Both the position numbers and the translations under genes were made by a program. A DNA stretch of 64,000 nucleotides from Aquila chrysaetos chrysaetos (taxonomy: Eukaryota; Chordata; Aves; Accipitriformes; Accipitridae). The DNA lies in contig NC_044027.1 of the NCBI RefSeq assembly GCF_900496995.4, forward strand, positions 14,284,743 to 14,348,742, read 5' to 3'. A model generated the notes under the pieces. That model ran no database searches. It was not told the DNA's origin and saw only the letters and a program-made list of their open reading frames with translations. Below are positions 34,366-45,700 of this stretch, piece after piece; the first letter of the stretch is position 1, and every line of letters begins with the position of its first letter.

Positions 34366-37300
34366 CTAATCAGATAATAACTTCAGATCGTCTGACATAG
34401 ATTCGTGTCCCTGAGTTGGGGCAGGCAGAGTAAATTGGGCAGCCAGCTGGGTGAGGCTGTGTGAGCCGGCAAGCTGATGACTTGTCCCTAATGAAATGGG
34501 ATGTCCAGTAACAGACTGGTGGCAAAGATGGGCTGGTAGCTGTGATGGGGTATGGGTCAGGCAGCATCCCTCCAGGCCAGAAGATCCAGCATAGGCCTGT
34601 CCCCCTCTCCCACTGTCGCTCCTGAGTGGGGCTAGTGTGCAGGATAGTGGCTAGAGGAGCTAAAGAGGGAGAGGAATTTGGGGTGATCTTGCATTATTAA
34701 GCCGATGCTTCCAGGCTTCTACAGGCTTCCTGCAAGAAAGGCTTTTTTTTCTTTGCAGCCGTTGGTGTATCAAGCCGGCACCTGAAATATTTTCTGCTGT
34801 CTTCTAAATGGGGAGATTGGGCAGAGCAAGAGGGGTGCTATAAAGGGAAGGATGTGCTGATGCTCCTCTGGGATGTTAAATCTCCAGGATGCCTGTTTGT
34901 GGGGTGGTTGTCCTGAGGCTTGAGCTTTCTTATCCTGATTCTGGCTATGCTGGCAGGAAACCTGTTCTGTAGCATGGAGCATGATCCCTTTCCCAGGATC
35001 CCCAGGGAATTTTACCCTGCTCTTGCAGGAACATGAGATGTTTGCAATGCCCTTGATCTCCCCTGCTCTGGAGAGACCTGAGACCTGTGGCTCATTCACT
35101 GGAGTTCTTCGTTGTTTTTCATTTGGCAAGCGCCTGGGAAAGTGTGTGGTAGTGAGCAGCGGGGAGGTATTCTGGGGTGGGGTATGTGTCTACAGCATCA
35201 CCCACTTCTCTGCTACTAAATCTATCTAGTGCTGTAGCTGCCTTGCTGGGAGAATGGTGGCTGCTGCAATGTGACCAGCTCTGAAACAGCTCCTCCAGCA
35301 AACGCCTGAAGCCCAGGGTCTCACCTCACTTCTGGCCTTGTAGATGAAAAGCTTTGGACGTGCTGCTTTGCAGGGGTGGGAGCCTGCAAAGCCCAATTCC
35401 TCTGGCTTTGTATAGCAGTTGGGTTTTAAACCATGAGCTCTATTCTGAAGCTTGTTCTGTTTTGTTTCTCTGTGGCTAAGGAAAAAAATAGCAGTGTCTT
35501 GCTCTGTGTGCATTGTACGATGGCTAAGCAGAGTTTGCACCCCAACTCGTCCCACGATTGCTCTCTGTGGCTGCAGGAATGTTATCTCTGAGGCCTCCAC
35601 CTGCCCTGATAAACTTGGCTGGAAGTGGGTCAGTAGGTTTAAAAGTTCTGGGGAGATATGTTGTGATCGTATCAGCATCATACCATAAAAGAAGCAGGCT
35701 GAAGTCAAATTCAAGGCAACAATGAAAACTTGGAGAGGAATGGAAAGAAGAGGCAGTGGATCAGCAGATGCAGAAATCCCTCTGGGTCCTATCAAGTGTT
35801 TTGCCAGTGTTAAATGCTGAGTAAAATACAGCATCTGAGAGATCAGATCGCTGGGTATTCCCTCTGGACAGGGAATCCCTGGGTTGAATATTTCTTCGGT
35901 GAATCATCTTCTGAAGCCGTCAGAGCAGAGATCTGGCATGGGGTAATCGCTGTGTCCAACTGGCTGCCGGAGGTGACATTGCTTCCAGGCTATTTGGGCA
36001 AAACTACTTGAAGAAGACACATAAATAGCATCATCCAGCTCTCTGCTACTAAAGCTCTGTTTCCTGCGTGCCTGGATTCAGCAACAGCAAACAAAACCCT
36101 TCTGGGATGGCCTGAGCATCCAGAGCTGGGTTTACAGGGGAAGGGGCAAACCCAGAGGGGTTTTGGCAGGAGCGTGCTCTGCTGCTGTTGTCTCCAGCAG
36201 TGCTTGGGGAAGACCAGCACACAAAACTTGCTTCACAAAAGCATCTGCTGAATTTGCAAGGCCCATTGAAGGGCTCTTCCAGGTCTTCAGCAGCACGTGG
36301 CTCTTTTGCTAGATCCTTCTCTGTGAGCCGAGAGGTGGGTCACTGGCAGCCAAAAACATAAGAGGCCAATACAGGGGAAAGAATCAATTGCTAAATGACC
36401 TTCATCAAAGATGCTGAAGAGCCTGTGTGGCACACAGAGATGTCAGGCCCATACGAGAGAAATCCTATGAGGAAAGCCTGTGAAGGATGTGGTCCAGTTA
36501 GATTTTTATCCCCCCCCGCTCCGCCCTTGGCTTTTTCCTTTAATCCATCACAGAGACTCTTCCAAAGTCGGGTACAGACATGAAAAGACTGTCTTATGTT
36601 CCAAGAAGGGCATGGTGAGAGGGAGAGGACTGTGCAGCCTTCACGATGCTGTGGTGATGGGTTGTCTTCTCCCAAGTCTGGTCTGGGGACATGCTGCAAG
36701 GAAGAGGTACCTGCTGCCCCTCTCCCTTGTTTTGGGGAGCCATGTGTCAGCTGTAGCTGGTCTTGGGGGCTGCTTGGCTGCATTCTTCATTTGGGATCAT
36801 TTGAGACAGTCCATGTGGACAGCATGAGAGTTGCAGATGCTCCATTTGAAAAGCTGTAGAATTACTGTGAGGGGGAGTGGGTTTAAATCGTATCTCCTCC
36901 AATAAGTCAGCACAGGCTGCACCTTCCTGCCCCTATGGGGGCATGTGTTTGAGGGAAAATCCATACCGCCCTTTGCTTTGCTCATCCCTGCTCAGGACAA
37001 TGGTTACTTAAACACCAATAATGTTGTCTCGAGCAGTAAGTAAAGCAGGGCTTGCCTGCGCTGGGCTGCTCTGCGACTTCACTGCTTTGAGTACAAACAG
37101 CAAGCTGTTCCTGCGCGTGGGCTACCGTCGCTGCCAGGAAAGCTATTCTCATTCAGCAGAGAGAAATGAGCTGTGCAAAAAGAAGGCACGTCTCATATCG
37201 ATAGGCATCGCCTGCCAGTTCAACCAGTACGTGGTGGTACTGCTGCACGGGGCTGGCTCGGTAGGTTTGATACGGGGTTGTTTGATGCGTGTGACCCTTT

Positions 37301-37779
37301 GGACTGTGCCGGTATTGACAGAGAATCGCCTCGTCTGTGGTGGCTAAATTGGTATGACCGGTCCTGGGTGGGATGCTGCAGTGACTACTTGCAACAGGAA
37401 TGGAGCGAGACGCTGTGATGTGACACAATAGAGGACACAGTCCCTTGTGTGTCATGTTGGTGTTAAAAGCGATGTCCCACTGCTGCTCCCAAGGCATTTT
37501 CACCTCTTCTGGCCCAGAAAGAACAATGGCATAGAGATGCCTTGGGCTGCTTTTTGGGCTTCTTTAGTCTCTTTAACGTTTTTCCTTGGGTGGTGTTTGA
37601 AGCTTGCTGAGGATGCTGCCCTCACGCTGCACAAGGAGGGGATTTTTTTCAGCCCTTCACTTGCATCTTTTAGGAGGAAACTCCTGGGAGCTTAAAAAGA
37701 AATGTTGACACCGACCTTCCTTTCGGAAAATTTCATCTCCTGGTGGAGGTGTCTGCCTGTCGAGCAGAGCCCTTGAAGC

Positions 37780-38900
37780 CACCGGCTGGGTGGAGGGTGC
37801 TGGAGCCTCTCCTCGCTGTAGCTCCAGGGCTCTGATTTTTGGCAGTGCCGGGCTGGCGGGGCGCCGAGCCACGGGAAGGCTCCACGGGTGCTGGTATCTC
37901 GGGCAGATCTGGGATCCGCTGAAGTGTGTCCACCCCGACGCCAGCCCGTGCTCGGGTCCGCTCTCGGCTGCTCGGAGGGTTTGTGCGCGCGCCCGCCCTG
38001 CCATCCCTCGGCCTGTTTCGGAGACGGGAGCGTGCCCGTGGGAATGCTTTCACCCCCAGTTCGGCATCGGGGAGCAAGACGAGGGGAGCCGGCCGGGGAA
38101 GCGGGGAGATTTTAAGCCACGTCCCTGGAGTGGTAGAGGAAAGCTCGACTCCTGTGTGTCTCATTTTGCCATATTAAAAAAAAAAAAACCCCAAAGCCAT
38201 GCAAGGAAGTGGGAGCCACGTCTCGCCCTGCCGCGGGGAGGGAGGAGACCCCCGACAGCCGGGACGCAGCCCCCTCCTCTCCCTCCCCTTCAGGGGGCTA
38301 CGGGGTGCCTCGAGCCGGGGGCTGGCATCCCCCTCGCACCGTGGTGGAGGCCCCCGGCCCGCTGCGGGCCCCGTACCCTGCCGGATGTCACGGAGCCAGA
38401 CGGCCGCCCCGGCCGTCGCAGCTGAGCTCCCGGCCCCGAACAATGGGGCCATTGAGGGGCTGGAGCCGGGGGTGAGGCCCGGCCGGCCCGGCTGCGGGCT
38501 GCGGATGGGGAGGACAGCTGAGCCCGCTTGTTCCACCCCAGCCGAGTTACAGCCCAAAATAGGCGCCTGGTGGCCATTCGGAGGCTGGGCCTCTTTGTCC
38601 GGAGGCCACGGCTTGTTTGCGCGTGGGGATTTTGTGGAGTATTTATGGCTTGGAGGGCTGGGGGGGGGGAAGGAAGGAGGGAGCCTGGCACTTGTGCGAA
38701 CTTATTTTTATTTGTTTTTTGGTGTTAAAAAGGCAGGACTGCTGGTATTTTTATCCCCGCCCCACACCTTCCCGTAGGTGCTTACGCTTCCTCGCAAGCC
38801 GGGCACCTCTGTCCCGGTGCAAGAGCGAGAGGCTTGCTCCGCCGGCCGCCGCGATCGCTGGGCGATGGGGATAAGGGGCAGAGAGGAGAAAAGCCCCACG
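37780..38900. promoter_or_regulatory. Second CpG island, with CArG box
   Basis: CpG-dense sequence about 28 kb upstream of IER5L. Contains a consensus SRF site CCAAAATAGG (38554-38563), many GC boxes, a CTCF-like CTTCAGGGGGC near 38290, and a plus-strand ATG in good context at 38385 that stays open 29 codons to a donor-like GGG|GTGAGG (38471/38472). It may be a promoter of an unannotated transcript or a distal CpG-island enhancer. Confidence 0.55.
38554..38563. promoter_or_regulatory. CArG box (SRF/MEF2-type)
   Basis: CCAAAATAGG is an exact CC(A/T)6GG match. SRF drives many immediate-early genes, so a distal role for IER5L is possible; this is inference. Confidence 0.5.
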
Positions 38901-41900
38901 GTGGGGTCACGGCACTCCCGAAAGCCCTTGAACCACGGCGGGTGAGAGGGACGGAGAGATGCCATCAACAGCTGGCGAAGCCACTAAGCTGTCCCCGTTG
39001 TATGTGTTCGCCCATCTCCACGTGCCATCCCAGTCGCTCGTTCCCGGTTCCTCTGTGGCTGCCAGAGCCACCTCCTGCCCCGTGGGGTGCGCGTGGGTGT
39101 CTGCAGATAGTGCTTCCCCGTCCTCCCTCGCCAGACCCCCCTCGATCCGCTTTCCTGGCGCTGAAATGGATGCTGTCTGGCTCTTGTAGACATCGAGCAT
39201 CTGCTGTGCCCAGTGACTCCGAAAATCGCGCCTCTTCTGTAGCCGTGCGTGGATTTAAGGGCTCAACGTGAGGTGTCTGAAGAGGTGGTCGTGGTTTGAG
39301 CCCGCTCTGAGTTGTGCTGCTGAAAGCGGGGGTTATGTCTGCGTTGGGAGGGGTGTAAAATTAATGCAATGTTTGGATCAGCTCATTAACTGACTGTGCC
39401 GGTCCAAATCTTGCCCTTGGAGGCATGTGTGTTGCTGCCAGAGCCATCAACATAAAGACTCTCCCCAGCACAGCCGGGGATAGGATTTGGCCTGTTTATA
39501 TTCACGGTGCAAAAAGGACCGAAGGATTAATGACTGATTACTTCTCGGGCCAGCGGGAGCCCTGGGTACCCATCTAGTCTGCAGATAAAATGCAGGGCAG
39601 ACCAAGACAAAGCTTTGCAACAGAATCCTCCCAATTACCTCACCGATCTCCCCGCGCGCCGTAAAATGCACCGTCAGCTCTGCAACCGGCTAGCCAGCGC
39701 TCAGCCTGGAGACGAAACACCTCCCGATGCTGCTCCGAGCTGCTAAGCCGCTCTATGAGATTTGGGGGAGAAAAGCCTCAATCATCCCCCCCCGCGCTCC
39801 GCCTCGCCCCTCTCCCCGACCTGGGCATCGTTTGGAGGTGGTTTGGCGGAGCCTTGGCTGGTCCCTACCTGCCTGTGCATGTTTCTGAGCATCCTATCGG
39901 CCCCCCCAGCGGAGCCTGCGCGTTGGATGCAGTTTCTATGGTTACTGCAGCTCCCGGGCCCGGGAAGAGCAGTTGGATGCTGGAGCTGGCAGGACCGACG
40001 TCTCCCTCTGGATCAGCCAGAAACTTGACAGGGAGTCGGTGTGTGCGGGAGCGACAGAGCGCAGGACAAAGAGAGGAGGAGAGCGGGAGAGAGGGAACCC
40101 AGGAGAAAAATCCGGCATCTGCTGGGTACCGGGGTTGCCCCCAACAGGTTATCCTCTGAACAGGCTTCAAACAGGAACAAAAAGGGGCGGGGGGGGGAAA
40201 GGGATGATGAGAAAATTGCAGTTCTGGTGCTCGCATGAAGGTGACATTTGTTGTAGCATCTCTAACCGTCGATTCAGGGATCTAAACACATGGAAGTTTT
40301 AACTGCTGCCAGAGCCTGACTATTCTACCCACATTTGTTTTCTCCCAGCCCTTCTTTCCTCTTATTTAATTCTTCTAGCGTTTTTTATCCTGATATTTTG
40401 CTCCCTACACACACAAGTTTCCTCCCCGTATCTATATATTCCCCTCCCGTCGGTTAGGCTAAAAGTTTAACGCACATTTAGCCCTCGCCACATGCAGTGT
40501 TGGTGCCACTTGGGAATTGATGGGACTTTTTTTGGCAGAGTTTTTCTCTGTCACAGCCTTGCTGCTGCGGCCGTGCTGGCATCCTGCTGATGGATGCGAG
40601 CGCTGAGCCGTCTGCCCGGTGCACCGGCGTGCATGGGTGCAAACCTAGCTGGGTGTTCGTATCTGCAGTCAGGGACCCCCCTGCCCCATCCTCTCATCTG
40701 GCCTGCCCCAAATACATATGATGCCTACCAAATTGGATTCAACCTCACAGGGTGGACTTGCAAAGCTCTTTCTTTCCTGCTCGGCCACTTTGCCTCCTCT
40801 AAACTGCTGGCAGACAGGGCAGTGCCTCTGAAACGCGTGTGCTGTAATAGGCATCTTGATCCCTGCTGTTATGGGCAGGGTGTGGGGACAGGAATGAAAA
40901 TAATTGGGCCAAAGGCTTGGGCGATGAAGGGCCCTCGTCCTGACCTGCTTGGGAGGTAACTGGGAGCACAGGTCTCCCCGTGCTTCCCAGGTGAGGAAGG
41001 CTGCTCGCCCAGGGAGCTCTCGGCGAGCCCCAAGCCAGTCAGACTGGCTCTCCTGTCTCCCTGCGGCAGCTCCAAGTGCTGTGGCTCTGTCAGGCGAGGG
41101 GTTGCAATGGGTTACGGCTGTCCTGACTCAGAGAGGAGAGGGCAGGCAGGCAGGTGAAGGATTTGCAGGGTTCTGGCTATTTCCAGGGCTGGCAAGCTGC
41201 AAAAAAATCATTCTAACGCCAGGAAACTGTGCCCTGCCTTGTGCACCAAGGGTGTCTGTAGCCCTGAGCCTCCAGGGCGGAGAAAGGATGGAGCATAAGC
41301 ATGAGCTGAACGGCTCTCCTGGTTTGCACCATGGGCTCTTGCTGCCCCAAAGCAGCACTACCTGGCCCTGCCTGCATCGTGTGTGGGGCCAGCAGTTCCT
41401 GGGACTGCAGGGTGGCAAATGTCTTCCTCACGCAGGGCCAGCCCGGCTCCTCGTCCTCCCTGCGGAGGGGAGAGGCAGCGGTGCCTGGGGAGACGTCGCA
41501 TGACTTCTCCGGAGCAGTGGCCTAGTTTTGAGGGAGTTGCTGCCCTTCCCTGCCCGTCTGGCCTTTTCCCCTTGGCTGCCCCATGCGTTCCTGTCACCAC
41601 TTGCATTCCTGCCCTACAGTGGGGCTCCTTGCTGGGCTGAGACCTGATTCACCCAGGCAGAATATCCCTGACCGGTTGGCTGGCCTCGGACAAGGTTGGG
41701 GATGCTTCTTCAGTGGTGCGGTTGCCGTTGGAAAGGCTCTCTCCTCTCAAGAGCATCTGTCTTTGCAGCTGAATGAGGACCAAATGCCCATGGTCCTGAG
41801 CCTTTCTGCCCGGAGCCTGTGCAAACCCAGGGCTGGATGCAGTGGGGCTCAGCTCTGTCTTGGCGGTTCCCACATCCCAGCAGAGAATCTGGAGGTGATG

Positions 41901-42677
41901 TCTGCAACAGCGCTGGGCACTGTGTAAGAACCCCACATCAAAAGTCAGCAGCTCACGTACCAAAAGCCTTCAGCCACCTTTTGGGGCAATATGGTCTTTT
42001 TTTCTTCATTCACTGGGATTTTTTTCAGGTTGTGGAAAGGCTGATGGGAGCAAAGGCAGAAATGAGCTTCCACCTGATTAAGCCTAGTCTCTTTTTTTCT
42101 GCCAAGGGTGAGAAGCTGTTGATGCTGCAATGGGTTAGTGGCAAAGGCTGTTGAGCAGAGAGGCTCACAGAGGTAGTGTGGTCCTGCGGAGCAGAGTGAT
42201 GCTGAGGAAGCCGGAGCCGTGGCTGGTGTGATAGGACAGCCGTGTTTCTATAGGGGCAATGCCGTGGAGGTGTCTGAGGGGAGGTCGCAGCGCCTGCAGC
42301 CGTGCTGAATGCTTTGCTGGTACAGGATGAACCAAATGCTCGTCTTGGGTCTTGCGTCCTTTGAGTAGGAACAGCCATTGCAGGGAGGCAGTGAAGCAGA
42401 GCGAGAGGCAGGAATTTACCCCAGGCCCTGCAGCACAGACCGCCCGTCCTGCCTTTGCCGGGCTAGCGATGGACGCTGCGGCCCCGGCAGCCAGCACGTT
42501 CCCCCCAGCAATTCTCAGGCTGCTGTCATCACCGGAGATGTCGGCGGGAGGCAGAGGACAGGGTGTCTGCCCGCTCCCAGCTCTCTGAATCACCTGCTCA
42601 GCCCTTTGGTTGCCGGGACTTGCAGCTGCCTAAGCTGTGTTTACCCTTCCCCGATCCCTTTTCTCCCTTTTCCCCAG
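38901..42677. other. Intergenic between second CpG island and exon candidate
   Basis: A candidate conserved element lies at 39395-39720 (TTTATATTCACGG, GGATTAATGACTGATTAC). At 39880-40110 GC-rich sequence carries an RFX-like half-site CTATGGTTAC near 39937. No gene recognised. Confidence 0.45.
39395..39720. promoter_or_regulatory. Candidate conserved element
   Basis: AT-rich sequence with GGATTAATGACTGATTACTT and CAATTACCTCACCGATC motifs, no open frame, in otherwise GC-rich DNA. Confidence 0.28.
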
Positions 42678-42736
42678 GCAGATTAAAGCCAGACAAGAAA
42701 GGGCAGATGCGGCTCCCCCTCGACAAGTCGCTGCAG
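42678..42736 (+). other. Well-bounded 59-nt exon candidate
   Basis: Left border is a strong acceptor (CCCTTTTCTCCCTTTTCCCCAG, with GTGTTTACC as a possible branch region); right border is a strong donor GCTGCAG|GTGAGACG. Two frames are open across it; one reads RLKPDKKGQMRLPLDKSLQ, a charged, coding-looking peptide. I do not recognise the protein. It does not join in frame with the 38385 ORF: phase-0 joining gives a stop at codon 3. Could be an exon of an unknown gene, a lncRNA exon, or chance. Confidence 0.35.
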
Positions 42737-45700
42737 GTGAGACGGGAGCTGCTTGGCATGCACACCTGAGCCACCTGGCCCGCCTGCCGTATTAACCATT
42801 TTGTGCAGGCAGGCAGGAGCAGCGCTGCAGCGGCGCTGGGCAGCTCGCCAGGGGATGCGTGGGAGCAGGGGCTGGGGGATGCTTCGGGGAGAGGGAACGG
42901 CCCCAGAGAGGATCCTCTTCCCGCGGCTGCAGGCGTCAAGTCGGGCCACTCCCAGTCTGGATCGGTGGCTCACGGCGGCTTTTGGAAACGGAGCATCAGG
43001 CCCCCAAGTTTTATATTTCCCCTCCTCCTCCTTTACACCTCACAGAAGGGAGCCCCTGGAGAACCGGGTCCATCTGGGAGTGGGGGAGAGCAGGCAGACC
43101 TGCCTGCGCCGGGCAGCGAGCAAAGCGTTTTGCATCACTGGGACTGGGTGAGAAGTGCCAGGTCCGCTCCTGGCCCAGGGCAGCGAATGGCTCGTGTCTC
43201 CTCAGCTGAGCCGGACCCAGACTGGTCCCCATAAGAGGTGTGTCCTGGCTTGATGTCGAAACTGGCCTCCCCAGAGGGCATCATGTTCCCCAAACAGGAT
43301 CACGCCTGCAACGCCGTCCGTGTGCTTTCCTTGGGTTTCAGTGCGCCTGCGTGGGTGGCAGCAGGAGCAACCTCTCGGAGCTGGGTGCAGGTCTTCTGTC
43401 TGCATGAAAGCTGCCTGGAAAGTAGCCTGGTTTTCTGAAAGAACAAAACTTTAACTGAAAATAAGACTTTCCCCTCCAATCTATTTTCCTTGTCATGAAG
43501 GAGCCACGGTGACTTCTGCTGAAGGAAACAAAACCTAGTTTTAGTTCCATGTTCTGAGAAATGTTTGAAATACCATGGAGAATGTCTCTGGATTGGTTTT
43601 GAGCCCAGCCAAAGGGCAAAAGCTGTTGATTGATTTATATTTCAAACCTCTCTCACCCCACTCATCTGCCTGGAGCTCCAAACCCCCAAAGTGCCTAGCT
43701 CCAAGGAAGGGAATATTTTGCAGGTGGGCTAATTTGGGTTAAATTCAAGGCTGATTTTATTTGCTTCAGGCAAACGTCATTGGGCTCCTTTTGGTGTCAC
43801 TTTGCTGTTCCCAAGTAGGTTCCCAGAGAAACAGTAGGAAGCTGAACATGTACATACATCTCCGAAGCACTCGGGTATTTCCAAGTGATGCAACTTCAGA
43901 TTCCTTCCCCACCTCCCCCCCTTCCCCTTTGCTTCAAAACCCTTTTTTGGCCTCAAAGATCAGCTTGGGGTTGGGTTTTTTTGTTACTGTTTTAGACTTC
44001 TTGAGGCAGAGCCTTGCCTGGTGGGAGGAGGTGGGCAGCCCCAGAGGGAGGGTGGTGCAGGCAGGGTGGCTGGGAAGGGAGACGCTGACCCTTCGGGGAG
44101 TCCTTGTTGCAGCCTGTAGCTCCGTCTGTGACTCTGGGACTGACTGTGTAACCCTCCAACAGTCAGGACCCATCAGCAGGTGAGAAATAATATCAGGTAT
44201 TTGCATGCTAGCTAAAACCCATGGATCAGTCTGGGGAACATGCTGTTTCATGTGCGAGACCTGTTGCCTTTCCTCGAGGAGACCTCCCAGTCTGTGTGTC
44301 AAAACAGCAGTTTAAGTCATCCCCTGCTTAGATGGTCTATAAAACTTGGGCATTGCTTGCTGGAAGATCCTGGCTTTCTACCTGGCCATTGCTTCAAACT
44401 GTGTGTGTCAGCGTGACACTGCTACGTGGCTTCTACCTGGCCGGTGTGCGAATGTTCTGGTGTAAGGTTTTGCTCGCTGAGGCTTTCATGCAGGCTGTTC
44501 TCCCCAAAACCTGCACCGTCGCTGAATGTGTGCCAATAAACCAATCCGGGGAGGGACCGTTCAGGTTTTGCTCATCCTCCAGCCCTGTAACCAGCTGGCA
44601 GGGATGTCAAACATGACTTGTCCCTGTAGACAAAGTCATGCTCAACATTGCTGTAATTAATCCGATTCCTCGAGGTCGTGGTTCAAACACAACCTAATTG
44701 TCTTGGGGAAGCAACACCCTCTGGATCACGTGGTGTATCCTCGCAGGTGTAGGTACTGTGTGAAACCTGGGAAGCAGCTGAGCTCAGAAGGGGCTCCTGA
44801 CCCTGCGCTCTCCCCCCAGTGCTGGGGACTCCACGTGAGTGGTTGGGGGCTGCAGCAGAGCCGTGGTTTCACGTGGGGACCTGCCTTTCTGCTGCCCACC
44901 TTCCTATGCAGCTCAGTCTCCCCAGGAAGGAAAAAGGGAGTAAAAACTTGTTTGCTGCTGGGAAAAGAGGCAAGTGGGAAGGCTGTGTCCTGTAGTTTAC
45001 TCTAACGGGACGTGAGACTAGAACGGTGAGCTCAGAGAGGGGAAGGAGAGATGTTTTCCTGTCCACAAAAATCTTAAAAGAAAAAAAAAAAGAAAAGTCC
45101 TGCCCTTCTACTATATAGGACAAACCCTTCTGAAATAACCTGTCAGAAATTTCCAGCGGGGCTCAGGCTTTCCGAGCCCTGTTCTGGAATAACCGGTGAT
45201 GATGTCTCTAGCCCTTTTGTGGGCTGAGGGGACCCAAGATTCTCCCCCTTGATGCTCCACATGGGACTGACATGGTTTGCTTGCCCTGAAGGCTCCAGCC
45301 TCTGCCAGGCAGACCTCAGTGGGTGTTTCCTGGGGTCCCGCCGTTCCCCACGAAAGCTCCTGTTTTCATCGTGATGAAACGAGGCAGCTGGGGCCATGTT
45401 GTCCCCACCAGCTCTGCCCCTTGCAAAGAGGCATGCGTGGTGGAAGAGATGGGGAACTCCACTGTCTTGGTTCTCTATTTTCTTTGCTTGGAGGCAGCCG
45501 GGGTTTTATTTCCTGAGTGGCTGCAGCTCGTTGCGTGGGCAATACCCTGCGCTCTGAGCCCTTGGACTGGTTTTGTACACGAGCGTAGGTTTAGAGCCCT
45601 GATCTCGCCGTTCCTCCTGCTGCCACACTCCTAAAGCCCCTGGGGGAAGGAGTTTGGGCTCCCTGTTTGCAGGGAACAAGGCTTCCAGTGCTGAGGCCGG

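Larger units (their letters stand above)
30620..37770. other. Intergenic, no coding gene recognised
   Basis: Contains ancient repeat fragments around 34.07 and 34.3 kb, AT-rich stretches at 33100-33200 and 35640-35900, and no protein family signature. A weak exon-like interval (acceptor TTTCTTCTACAG at 32765, donor ACT|GTAAGC after 32908) is noted but not supported further. Confidence 0.45.

Noticed and set aside
37021-37347. 108-codon plus frame with a CpG-containing, coding-like look
   Set aside because: No family recognised, overlapping frames on both strands are equally open, and no matching splice pair was found.
44680-44700. TGGTTCAAAC resembling a tRNA T-loop
   Set aside because: No A box, acceptor stem or cloverleaf could be built around it. 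No tRNA gene was found in the window.
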